From NCBI GenBank assembly GCA_035942035.1, contig DASZDK010000059.1:1-10346 (forward strand): a DNA stretch of 10,346 nt. The letters run 5' to 3'. Under the pieces are notes generated by a model. The model saw only the letters and a list, made by a program, of their open reading frames with translations. It was not told where the DNA came from and ran no database searches. Source of the DNA: JAHWJR01 sp035942035 (GTDB lineage: Bacteria; Actinomycetota; Acidimicrobiia; Acidimicrobiales; CADCSY01). This document shows, one piece after another, positions 1 to 5,577 of the stretch. The position numbers were made by a program, and so were the translations under genes. Positions within the stretch are counted from its first letter, which is position 1; each line of letters opens with the position of its first letter.

Positions 1-132
1 CCCGCTGAAGTCGTGCCCGTCCGTCTCGATCCCGAGCTGAAGCGGGCCGTCGAGACACGAGCGAAGGACGCTGAGACGACGGTGAGCGAGATCATCCGCG
101 AAGCCCTGCGTCGCTTTCTTGAAGTCGCGTAG
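1..132 (+). CDS. Ribbon-helix-helix antitoxin-like protein, C-terminal part (5' end outside window)
   Basis: The open frame enters from the left edge and stops at TAG 130-132, giving 43 residues. It has the ribbon-helix-helix (CopG/VapB-like) pattern: a beta strand (VPVRLDPELKRAVE), then a helix-turn-helix pair (TTVSEIIREALRRFL). Such proteins form dimers that insert the beta ribbon into the DNA major groove, and many are antitoxins that repress their own operon. The start codon is to the left and only a few residues should be missing, since these antitoxins are usually 60-90 residues long. PIN-domain toxin remains lie just downstream, which supports a VapB-type role, but the matching toxin is broken. 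A free-standing CopG-like regulator is the alternative. The fold is well supported; the antitoxin role is inferred from context. Confidence 0.75.
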   Translation, partial: PAEVVPVRLDPELKRAVETRAKDAETTVSEIIREALRRFLEVA

Positions 133-133
133 C

Positions 134-149
134 CCGCCGACACCGGCGG
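134..149 (+). terminator. Perfect GC hairpin just after the antitoxin stop
   Basis: CCGCCG (134-139) pairs with CGGCGG (144-149) across a 4-base loop, starting one base after the stop codon region. A second short inverted repeat (CGCGGG, T, CCCGCG) follows at about 160-172. No T-run is present, so intrinsic termination is uncertain, and such hairpins arise easily in GC-rich DNA. Confidence 0.25.
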
Positions 150-236
150 CACATACCCTCGCGGGTCCCGCGATGGAGGGTCCAGCCAGCCCACGGGAGA
201 CGCGGTGGCAGGCGTGACACGTGCGGCCGCACCGAC

Positions 237-479
237 GTGCGGATCTCTAGCAGTCTCCTTCAACGCCGGCGGTTCCTACGGGGGTGCGACGTCGTACCGC
301 TCGCCGCCAGCGACGCCTATGAGGTCGCTGGCAGGAGCGTCCGGCGCAGCCGACGTCGTCTACGTCCAGTCGTGCCGGTGCCCGGCCAGGCTCGAGCATC
401 CGTGCTGACCTCGGACGATCGTGACCTCAGTCGCGTCGCCGGCGCCCTCCCCGAGCCTGTTGCGCTCATCCACGTATGA
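237..479 (+). pseudogene. PIN-domain (VapC-like) toxin, C-terminal remnant with two frameshifts
   Basis: Three pieces in two plus-strand frames together read like the second half of a PIN-domain ribonuclease toxin. First, in the 237 frame, is RRRFLRGCDVVPLAASDAYE. Then, in the 331 frame, is GASGAADVV, resembling the G-T/A-S-D-V-V-D-A motif of PIN toxins. Last, back in the 237 frame from 402, is VLTSDDRDLSRVAGALPE, ending at TGA 477-479. The typical final 'LTSDxxDLxxL' segment is clear. The frame is lost by about one extra base near 330 and regained by about one missing base near 402 (CCG|TGCTG where CCG-GTG-CTG is expected). The second acidic motif has DVVY rather than the usual DVVD. The N-terminal half with the first catalytic Asp is not upstream; a matching piece lies on the opposite strand at 541-679. 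Reading is by family resemblance, without a database search. Confidence 0.6.
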
Positions 480-540
480 CCAACCCGGGCGCTCGCCAAG
501 GGGCATCCGGCGAGGGGCAGCCGCGTACCGGCGGCCCCGC

Positions 541-679
541 GGCGCAGCTGCACCTGCTGCGCCGAACAGCTGACCTGCGCGACCACCGGCGCCGTGGTCA
601 GCGCCACCAGGCCCAACTGGAGGCGGGCCCGGCGGTCCGCCCACAGCCGCCGGTCGATGGCGCCGTCGCAACTGGAGGA
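541..679 (-). pseudogene. PIN-domain (VapC-like) toxin, N-terminal remnant on the opposite strand
   Basis: On the minus strand this stretch reads SSCDGAIDRRLWADRR, then LTTAPVVAQVSCSAQQ and VQLRR. It resembles the first half of PIN toxins: strand 1 with the catalytic Asp (expected LDxGALIAIDR; here codon 667-665 is Asp, with a few residues apparently missing after it), and then the conserved helix 'PAPVVAQVWR..RQ..L.R'. No convincing start codon or ribosome-binding site precedes it, and after about 541 the resemblance fades (GAAGTRLPLAG is ambiguous). Its last recognisable residues (QLRR) fit directly onto the first residues of the plus-strand remnant at 237-479 (RRFLRGCDVV). The two therefore look like halves of one rearranged gene. 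Separate decayed toxins are the alternative. Confidence 0.55.
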
Positions 680-781
680 TCGGAGAGGGAGCGTGGCCCG
701 GGAGCGAGCGAGAATGGAACGATTTGGAGCAGGACCTATGAGCGACGGACTGGGTCCCAGTCCGGACGCCAGGTACGCCAC

Positions 782-1753
782 TCAACGTTCGTGGGCTTCC
801 CGCCAGGCACGGTGGATCTCTGGGCGGAGCCGGCCGCGGTCGGAAACGGTCAGGCCCGCAACACGAGCCAAGGCGCGCACTTCGGCGGTCGACGGTGACG
901 GCTCCGGCAGCCCCCCTATGGTGCCGTCCTGTCCCGTCCCGATTCGGTGAAGCGCGGCACGCTCGCCGACGGCCCACGCATGGGCGGCGGCGAGGTAGCG
1001 GTAGGTCCACTCCTCGGCCAGCTTCCGGTTCTCGCAGAAGACGATCGGAATGGTGGCCCAGCGGACCTGCAACTCGGCCAGGCCGTCGGCCACCCGCGAC
1101 GGGCGGACGCGCTCCAGGGCGAAGATCCGCGAGTAGCGGTCCTCGACGACCACCGCGGCCCGGGGCAGTGTGGCCAGTTCACCGAGGGCGAAGCGAAGTC
1201 GGCCGCTGGTGAGGCTGGACACCAGGTCAGCGAGGGACTTGCGCTCGACGACGGCGACCACCTTCTCATCGACGCTGACGGCGTAGTCCCCGCAGGTGAG
1301 GCCACGGCGAACCGTTCGCACCTGCTGGGTGGTGAAGCGATACGGGTAGCGCTCGTGGGCATCGACGAGGACCTCCAGCTGCTCGATGCCGGCCGCTCGT
1401 GCGGTCGGGACCCGGACATCGGGGCGGGCCTGCTTTCGAGTACGTGGGGACTGCCAGAACACCATCTCTCGGCCCCGGGCGCGGGTGAACACGATCTGAG
1501 AGCGGTGCTCCCGGCTCCGGTCGGCGATCACATCGATCGCCGCACCCCGACGGGTACAGGCCCGCAGCGGCACCCGCTCGACGATGTCGGGCCGATCGGG
1601 CCAATCGGCGACCGGCACCGGGTGGCAGTACAGGGCGTTGGTTCGTGGCCAGGTGCCTTTGGTGCGGAACACCAGGCCGTCCCCGAGTGGTAGCCACAGC
1701 AGATACGGCAGGCGGCTGTCGGGATCGGGGTTGCTGGCGATCAGCAGCTCCAC
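782..1753 (-). CDS. ERCC4/XPF-type nuclease domain protein with C-terminal Lsr2 DNA-binding domain
   Basis: This 323-residue protein begins, with GTG 1753 as start, MELLIASNPDPDSRLPYLLW, which is how I remember actinobacterial ERCC4-domain proteins beginning. Residues 1-120 are an uncharacterised N-terminal region. Residues 125-245 are an ERCC4 nuclease domain: VLVDAHERYPYRF (128-140), GDY (155-157) and the XPF signature ERKxxxD (ERK 170-172, Asp176) are all present, so catalysis looks intact. Residues 289-323 (EVRALARVAGLTVSDRGRLR and PEIHRAWREAHE) match the C-terminal domain of Lsr2, the AT-hook-like xenogeneic silencer. The frame stays open upstream to 2005, but that extension runs into tRNA sequence and lacks family resemblance, so I reject it. 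There is no strong ribosome-binding site at 1753. A structure-specific endonuclease aimed at AT-rich or foreign DNA is inferred from the domain pair. The gene lies just left of a tRNA integration scar, with a decayed partial copy on its right. Confidence 0.85.
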   Translation of the reverse strand: MELLIASNPDPDSRLPYLLWLPLGDGLVFRTKGTWPRTNALYCHPVPVADWPDRPDIVERVPLRACTRRGAAIDVIADRSREHRSQIVFTRARGREMVFWQSPRTRKQARPDVRVPTARAAGIEQLEVLVDAHERYPYRFTTQQVRTVRRGLTCGDYAVSVDEKVVAVVERKSLADLVSSLTSGRLRFALGELATLPRAAVVVEDRYSRIFALERVRPSRVADGLAELQVRWATIPIVFCENRKLAEEWTYRYLAAAHAWAVGERAALHRIGTGQDGTIGGLPEPSPSTAEVRALARVAGLTVSDRGRLRPEIHRAWREAHER

Positions 1754-1856
1754 GCTGCCGATTCTGCCCGCGCCAGGCCCTGTGCCGGGTGACCTCAGCC
1801 TCGCGGGACGGTTGAGCGTGCCCCCGCTTCGCACGAGCAACAGACGGGTTTTGCAG

Positions 1857-1874
1857 ATGTATGAAAAATGTATG
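1857..1874 (-). promoter_or_regulatory. Tandem ATGTATG repeat overlapping a possible -10 box upstream of the nuclease gene
   Basis: ATGTATG occurs at 1857-1863 and again at 1868-1874, 11 bases apart, about one helical turn. It lies in the only AT-rich patch of this area. On the minus strand the repeat contains TACATT (complement of 1867-1872), which fits the TANNNT -10 consensus. It would give a leader of roughly 100 bases before GTG 1753. No good -35 hexamer is visible. It could be an operator, or an arm site for an integrase or excisionase next to the attachment site. Confidence 0.35.
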
Positions 1875-1989
1875 CAGACTGTGTCCCACCAGGCACCACG
1901 AAGCGTGACGCGCTGGCATGGCGAAATTGCAAAGGTGCAGCTCAGCGGCATAGAACGGCACTGGGCGACACCACGCAAAACGGTCGGCA

Positions 1990-2039
1990 TTTGACTGGGG
2001 GTCAAGAGGTCGGGAGTTCAAATCTCCCCAGCCCGACCA
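1990..2039 (+). tRNA. tRNA-Pro(GGG) 3' fragment, likely attachment-site remnant
   Basis: The 3' part of a proline tRNA is intact. It has an anticodon stem TTTGA/TCAAG (1990-1994 with 2002-2006, one G-T pair) around the loop CTGGGGG, with anticodon GGG at 1997-1999. The variable loop is AGGTC. The T-arm GGGAG-TTCAAAT-CTCCC is at 2012-2028, the acceptor strand CAGCCCG at 2029-2035, discriminator A2036 and encoded CCA at 2037-2039. The 5' half is absent: no CGGGCTG acceptor strand or D-arm appears in the roughly 30 bases upstream. It therefore cannot yield a tRNA. A 3' tRNA half without the rest is the classic product of integrase-mediated insertion into a tRNA gene. By the usual geometry, the inserted DNA and the reconstituted whole tRNA gene should lie to the left, outside the window. 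Confidence 0.85.
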
Positions 2040-2052
2040 CGAGGTGCAGGTC

Positions 2053-2090
2053 AGAGCCGGTGCGAGCAAGCACCGGCTCTTCTGCTCTTC
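2053..2090 (+). terminator. Strong hairpin after the tRNA-Pro fragment
   Basis: AGAGCCGGTGC (2053-2063) pairs perfectly over 11 bp with GCACCGGCTCT (2070-2080) across a 6-base loop, followed by the pyrimidine-rich TCTGCTCTTC. Its place 13 bases after the CCA fits the original terminator of the tRNA-Pro gene. That would make the DNA right of 2040 the native downstream flank. Confidence 0.7.
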
Positions 2091-2221
2091 GGTCCGGCCA
2101 CCTTCGGGGGCGGCTATCGCTGCGGTGCTGGCCAAGCACCGGGGACGGCAGCAGGCGGAGGCCGGCTCGCTCGGGCCCGCATGGTCGGGTCGGGGATCGA
2201 AGTTCTTCGGCACCTGCGCCG

Positions 2222-2463
2222 CTCAACCGTTGGTGCGCCTCCCGGCAGGCACGGTGGATCTCTGGGCGGGGCCGGCCGCGGTCGGAGACGGTGAGGCCCG
2301 CGGCGCGTGCCCAGGCGCGGATCTCGGTCGACGGTGGAGTTGCGCCAACCCGCTCCCGGTACCGTCCTCGCCGGTCCCGATGCGGTCGAGGGCGGCACGC
2401 TCGCTGACGGCCCAGGCATGGGCGGCGGCGAGATAGCGGTAGGTCCACTTCTCCGCCAGCTTC
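2222..2463 (-). pseudogene. Decayed partial copy of the ERCC4-Lsr2 nuclease gene (3' end only)
   Basis: This segment is a diverged direct repeat of 781-1025. On the minus strand it starts in the codons for LAEKWTYRYLAAAHAWAVSE, equivalent to residues about 245-264 of the intact neighbour, and runs on as RAALDRIGTGEDG. A one-base length difference before PSTEIRAWARAAGLTVSDRG breaks the frame between the nuclease tail and the Lsr2 domain. An extra base in CAACCGGTTG-like sequence at the end shifts past the original TGA, so the stop is lost too. Homology ends abruptly at 2463, and the N-terminal region and nuclease core are absent. It cannot make a functional nuclease. It may be a remnant of an earlier element that used the same tRNA site, or of a resident copy. 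Confidence 0.8.
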
Positions 2464-2756
2464 GTGCCTCCTCCCGCGAGCGCTCCCGGCTGTACGCGCT
2501 GCCGGAGTCGTCGTGGCAGGACTACGACCGCTCGCTGCCCACCCCTGGGTGACCGCGCCGAAACTGATCAAGGCAATCTCCGGGCTCCCGTCGACCTTCT
2601 CCTCACCGGGGGCATCGGCCGCTCGTCGAGCTTGCCTAGTGCAGTCTGGACATCGGGCCGTCATGGCGGAGTTGGCCCGGGTGACCGGCCTCCACGTTGA
2701 CGAGTTCGATCTAGGCTCGGTCGGCCAGAAGTCGACGCCGAACGGGGAGTAGGCAA
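2464..2756. other. Stretch without a recognisable gene
   Basis: No convincing product was found on either strand. A plus-strand tail ending YALPESSWQDYDRSLPTPG (TGA about 2550-2552) and a short GC3-rich stretch beginning ATG 2664 (MAELARVTGLHVDEFDLG, stop 2750-2752) could be gene remnants, but I recognise neither. TAGGCT at 2712-2717 fits a -10 box for the small membrane-protein gene that follows, without a clear -35. Confidence 0.4.
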
Positions 2757-2963
2757 GTGGACGCGAAACAACTTGGCCAAGCCGGACTTCGCGGGTGGAG
2801 GGGGCGGGTGGCCGACCGGGTGGCGCCGGGCGTGGCTCGGCGTTCGTCGGCCGATGTCGAGCAGGTGCGCACGGTCATCGGTGGGCTGTTCCTGGTCCTG
2901 TCGACGCTCTACCTCGTCAAGGCCATCCGGCAATTCCTGGAGAGGAGTCACCGCCGAACGTAA
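2757..2963 (+). CDS. Small single-pass membrane protein, unknown function
   Basis: This is 68 residues from GTG 2757, with a good ribosome-binding site (GGGGAG, about 8 bases upstream). Residues 1-40 are basic and hydrophilic (GLRGWRGRVADRVAPGVARR). A single membrane helix follows at about 43-60 (VRTVIGGLFLVLSTLYLV), then a short basic tail (RQFLERSHRRT). Positive charge on both sides leaves the orientation uncertain. The stop is 54 bases before the YihY-family gene on the same strand, so the two may be co-transcribed. I do not recognise the family. The good start site and GC-rich third positions make it a likely real gene. Confidence 0.6.
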   Translation: MDAKQLGQAGLRGWRGRVADRVAPGVARRSSADVEQVRTVIGGLFLVLSTLYLVKAIRQFLERSHRRT

Positions 2964-3017
2964 CCGGCTGGCTCTCGGCAGGTGTTTCGACCCGCACCGG
3001 CCGGGAAGAGCACCCTC

Positions 3018-3977
3018 ATGGCGACCTCACGAAGCACCCGCAACCGGGGAGGGACTGCAGAGGCTCCCACGCAGATCCCCGCCCCAGGCTGGAAGGACGT
3101 CCTTCAGCGCACGAAGGAAGAGGTGAGGACCGACAACGTCTCCGTCCTCGCCGGCGGGGTGGCGTTCTACTGGATGCTCTCGCTGTTCCCCTTTGCCATC
3201 GCCGCGCTGTCGGTCTACGGGTTGGTGGCCAACCCTCAGGACGTCACCAAGATGCTGCAGCAGGTCGAAGGCACGGTGCCCGACTCGGTAGGCCAGCTGC
3301 TCCAGGACCAGCTCAGCTCCATCGCCCAGAGCTCCCAGGGGAGCCTCACCTTCGGCCTCGTCGGTTCGGTGCTCTTCGCCCTGTGGAGCGCGTCGAAGGG
3401 CGCCAGCGCGCTGATCAAGGCCACCAATGTCGCTTTCGACGAGACGGAGAGCCGCGGCTTCCTACGGCTGCGCGCCATGGCGCTGCTCGTGACCGTTGCC
3501 TTCCTGGTGGTGATGGTGCTCTCCATCGCCCTCATCGTGGTCGTTCCCAAGCTGGTGCAGGGCACACCCTTCGACACCGTGTTCTCCGTGCTGCGCTGGC
3601 CGGCGCTCGCCGTCGTGGCCATGATCGGCCTCGCTGCCCTCTACCGCTATGCCCCCGATCGCGACGAGCCGCGGTGGCAGTGGGTGAGCCTCGGCGCGGT
3701 GGTGGCCACCGTCCTGTGGCTCGTCGGCTCGTCGCTGTTCTCGTTGTACGCCAACAAGTTCGGCAGCTTCAACGAGACCTACGGGACGCTCAGCGCCGTG
3801 ATCGTGCTGCTCCTGTGGCTCAGCCTCACCGCCTTCTTCATCCTGCTCGGAGCCGAGATCAACGCCGAGAGCGAGCATCAGACGGTCCGGGATTCCACGG
3901 AGGGCCCGGAGCGCCCAAAGGGCGAGCGGGACGCCTACGTCGCGGACACCGTGGGTGAGCGTGTCGCCGCGGACTGA
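3018..3977 (+). CDS. YihY/BrkB-family inner-membrane protein
   Basis: The 319-residue protein has six predicted membrane segments, at about 45-68, 110-124, 152-177, 193-210, 222-243 and 257-280. Family hallmarks are AGGVAFYWMLSLFPF in the first helix, ALWSASKGASALIKATN (121-137) after the second, and the closing SFNETYGTLSAVIVLLLWL with ILLGAEINAE. The family (Pfam Virul_fac_BrkB) was once called ribonuclease BN, which later work showed to be wrong; its true function is unclear. ATG 3018 is chosen over the in-frame GTG 2982 because GGAAG sits about 10 bases upstream and the family does not need the extra 12 residues. The C-terminal tail from about residue 285 is charged and likely cytoplasmic. 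Confidence 0.9.
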   Translation: MATSRSTRNRGGTAEAPTQIPAPGWKDVLQRTKEEVRTDNVSVLAGGVAFYWMLSLFPFAIAALSVYGLVANPQDVTKMLQQVEGTVPDSVGQLLQDQLSSIAQSSQGSLTFGLVGSVLFALWSASKGASALIKATNVAFDETESRGFLRLRAMALLVTVAFLVVMVLSIALIVVVPKLVQGTPFDTVFSVLRWPALAVVAMIGLAALYRYAPDRDEPRWQWVSLGAVVATVLWLVGSSLFSLYANKFGSFNETYGTLSAVIVLLLWLSLTAFFILLGAEINAESEHQTVRDSTEGPERPKGERDAYVADTVGERVAAD

Positions 3978-4028
3978 GCGCCCACGCCAGGTGATCGGCC
4001 CCGCAGCGGGCTCAGGACGACCGCCCTC

Positions 4029-4034
4029 TACGCT
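4029..4034 (+). promoter_or_regulatory. -10 box of a probable leaderless promoter
   Basis: TACGCT fits TANNNT and ends six bases before ATG 4041. That distance puts transcription start at or next to the start codon. No ribosome-binding site precedes this ATG, which agrees with a leaderless message. No clear -35 element is visible. Confidence 0.5.
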
Positions 4035-4040
4035 GGCGAC

Positions 4041-4673
4041 ATGGCCGGCGAGAACCAGTTTCCTCCGGCCACACCCGAACGCCCGAGCGCGCCACCGACG
4101 GAGCCGCGACGACCGCCGAGCGACCTTCCGGCTGGACCATCGGCGCCCGGAGACCTCGGAGGCGCACGACCGGGCTTCCGCGACTGGCCGTACTGGCTCC
4201 AGGCGCTGGTGTGGGCGGTCGCCGGCGCCGTGGTGGCCGCCTCGCTGACCTCGGTGCTCGGCACGGAGTTGGCCGCCGAGCGCCCGCCGGCGACTCGGGT
4301 CGTCTACCAGTGCGCCGATGGTGAGACGCGGGACCGGCCGTGCCCCAGCCCCTCCACCACGAGGCCACCCGTCTCCACGACGACCGAGCTGCCACCTGGG
4401 GACGAACCACCGCCGGCGACCGAGCCGGCACCGTCGGAACCGGCGACGACCATCCCACCTGGGATCTACGCCGTGGGGGAGGACATCCTCCCCGGTCGCT
4501 ACCGCTCGGCCGGAGGCAGCTTCTGCTACTGGGCCACCCTGAGGGGCAGATCGGGCGAGTTCGACGACATCATCGCCAACGACATCAGTGAGGGCGGCGC
4601 CCAGATCGTGGAGATCGGTGAAGAGGTCGCCTACTTCGAGACGAACGGCTGCGCCACGTGGGTGCGGGACTGA
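4041..4673 (+). CDS. Membrane-anchored protein with extracytoplasmic C-terminal domain
   Basis: This 210-residue protein has four parts. Residues 1-48 are a Pro-rich cytoplasmic tail. Residues 52-74 are one membrane helix (WLQALVWAVAGAVVAASLTS). Residues 101-137 are a Pro/Thr/Glu-rich linker of the kind found outside the membrane. Residues 139-208 are a compact domain (IYAVGEDILPGRYRS, FCYWATLRG, DDIIANDISEGG, FETNGCATW). This last domain resembles one I know from actinobacterial secreted and surface proteins ('GxDIxPGxYRS...CYWxR...FxxxGCGxW'). Cys162 and Cys204 could form a disulfide. Two more cysteines (91, 101) lie just outside the membrane. Its function is unknown; a sensing or binding role at the cell surface is only a guess. 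The start is supported by the leaderless promoter box. Confidence 0.75.
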   Translation: MAGENQFPPATPERPSAPPTEPRRPPSDLPAGPSAPGDLGGARPGFRDWPYWLQALVWAVAGAVVAASLTSVLGTELAAERPPATRVVYQCADGETRDRPCPSPSTTRPPVSTTTELPPGDEPPPATEPAPSEPATTIPPGIYAVGEDILPGRYRSAGGSFCYWATLRGRSGEFDDIIANDISEGGAQIVEIGEEVAYFETNGCATWVRD

Positions 4674-4720
4674 TCCGGGACGAGAGGCACGGGAGCGCGC
4701 CGTCGTAGCCTGCCCTCAGC

Positions 4721-4774
4721 GACTCCACCTCGCTCGGTGGCGTCCACACACCGGTTGAGCGCCGCATGGCGGCG
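4721..4774 (+). promoter_or_regulatory. Two hairpins in the leader of the DUF2231 gene
   Basis: GACTCCACC/GGTGGCGTC (4721-4729 with 4736-4744, one mismatch) and CGCCGC/GCGGCG (4760-4765 with 4769-4774) form two stem-loops ahead of the ribosome-binding site at 4783-4790. The second has an ATG as its loop, which makes ATG 4766 an unlikely start. A TANNNT box (TAGCCT, 4707-4712) lies just upstream. Together they form a possible structured leader; regulation is not shown. Confidence 0.3.
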
Positions 4775-4798
4775 TCCGTTACGAGGAGGTGGTGCGGA

Positions 4799-5464
4799 GT
4801 GTCCGCAACGGCACACAGGCCACAACCGGCGTCGGCGGAGGGCGAGCCCGAGTCGTCGACGGCCTTTACCGCTGATTGGCAGGCCCCACCACAGCGGATG
4901 ACGCCGGAGTGGCTCGTGCGGCCGCTTCGTGCCATCGAGGGCTCGTCCGAGCTCGACGGAGCCGTGGGGACCCTCGCCCGCCTGTCGAGCCCGCTCCTGC
5001 GGTCTCCTCGGATCGAGGGCGCGCTTCGGGGCGAAGGTTTGGGTCATGCCCTGCACCCCCTGCTCACTGACTTCCCACTGGGCGCCTGGCTCAGCGCCAC
5101 CTTGCTCGACGTCTTCGGCGGACGCCCCGCCCGGCCGGCGGCCACCGGACTGGTCGGGTTCGGGCTGGCCATGACCGTTCCCACGGCCGCAGCCGGTCTC
5201 GCCGAATGGCGGGCAGCGGGGGAGGCGCCGCGCCGCGTCGGGGTGGTCCACGCCGCCGTCAACGGCGCCGCCACGTCGCTGTACGCAGCGTCGTTCGTCG
5301 CCCGGCTGCGGGGCCGCCACTATCGGGGCGTCGCCCTGGCCCTGGCCGGCGGCAGCGCGGCGTGGGTGGGTGGCTACCTCGGCGGCCACCTCTCGCTGGT
5401 CCGCAAGATCGGCACCGCCGACCCCTCGTACGGTCCGGCTCCGGCGCGCCCGCCGCTTGCCTAG
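4799..5464 (+). CDS. DUF2231 membrane protein
   Basis: This 221-residue protein starts at GTG 4799, chosen because GAGGAGGT at 4783-4790 is an ideal ribosome-binding site 8 bases away. ATG 4766, in the same frame, has none. Residues 1-75 are a soluble region. From 80 on is the DUF2231 domain with its defining GHALHPLLTDFPLGAWLSA (His83, His86), then about four membrane segments (95-106, 115-134, 148-167, 176-196). Later histidines are His151 and His197. Conserved histidines in this family are often suspected of binding heme or metal, but no function is established. Some relatives are fused to a Rieske iron-sulfur domain; here there is none. The long N-terminal extension is unusual for the bare domain. 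Confidence 0.8.
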   Translation: MSATAHRPQPASAEGEPESSTAFTADWQAPPQRMTPEWLVRPLRAIEGSSELDGAVGTLARLSSPLLRSPRIEGALRGEGLGHALHPLLTDFPLGAWLSATLLDVFGGRPARPAATGLVGFGLAMTVPTAAAGLAEWRAAGEAPRRVGVVHAAVNGAATSLYAASFVARLRGRHYRGVALALAGGSAAWVGGYLGGHLSLVRKIGTADPSYGPAPARPPLA

Positions 5465-5480
5465 CCGCCGGCTCCGGCGG
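5465..5480 (+). terminator. GC hairpin directly after the DUF2231 stop
   Basis: CCGCCGG (5465-5471) and CCGGCGG (5474-5480) are complementary around a 2-base centre, beginning immediately after TAG 5462-5464. The realistic loop is four bases. No T-run follows, so it may be a weak or Rho-assisted terminator or a 3'-end stabiliser. Confidence 0.4.
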
Positions 5481-5563
5481 TGAGCCCGGTGCCATCGTGG
5501 TCCCCGATGGGTTGTGCCCGCGTGGGCGGTCGCAAATCAGGCAATGACGCGACGACCCGCCGG

Positions 5564-5569
5564 TAGCGT
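5564..5569 (+). promoter_or_regulatory. -10 box of a probable leaderless promoter for the ABC exporter operon
   Basis: TAGCGT fits TANNNT and ends eight bases before GTG 5578. No ribosome-binding site precedes that GTG, so the exporter message is probably leaderless. No convincing -35 hexamer is visible. Confidence 0.45.
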
Positions 5570-5577
5570 CGCCGCTC

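Noticed and set aside
1754..2005. Upstream extension of the nuclease gene to TTG/ATG-type starts as far as 2005
   Set aside because: The extra 84 residues overlap tRNA sequence, are Cys- and Arg-rich without family resemblance, and precede the familiar N-terminus at GTG 1753.
1266..2213. Minus-strand frame containing GWGDLNSRPLDPQSN
   Set aside because: This is the well-known false protein produced by reading a tRNA 3' end backwards; it coincides with the tRNA-Pro fragment at 1990-2039. The companion frame ending VGLGRFELPTS is the same artefact.
2982..3017. GTG 2982 as start of the YihY-family protein
   Set aside because: It lacks a ribosome-binding site; ATG 3018 has GGAAG about 10 bases upstream.
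2795..3958. 387-codon plus-strand frame over the YihY-family gene
   Set aside because: Out of frame with the clear six-helix YihY protein; composition is Arg/Gly-rich without any domain.
4766..4798. ATG 4766 as start of the DUF2231 protein
   Set aside because: It sits in the loop of a hairpin with no ribosome-binding site, while GTG 4799 has GAGGAGGT at ideal spacing.
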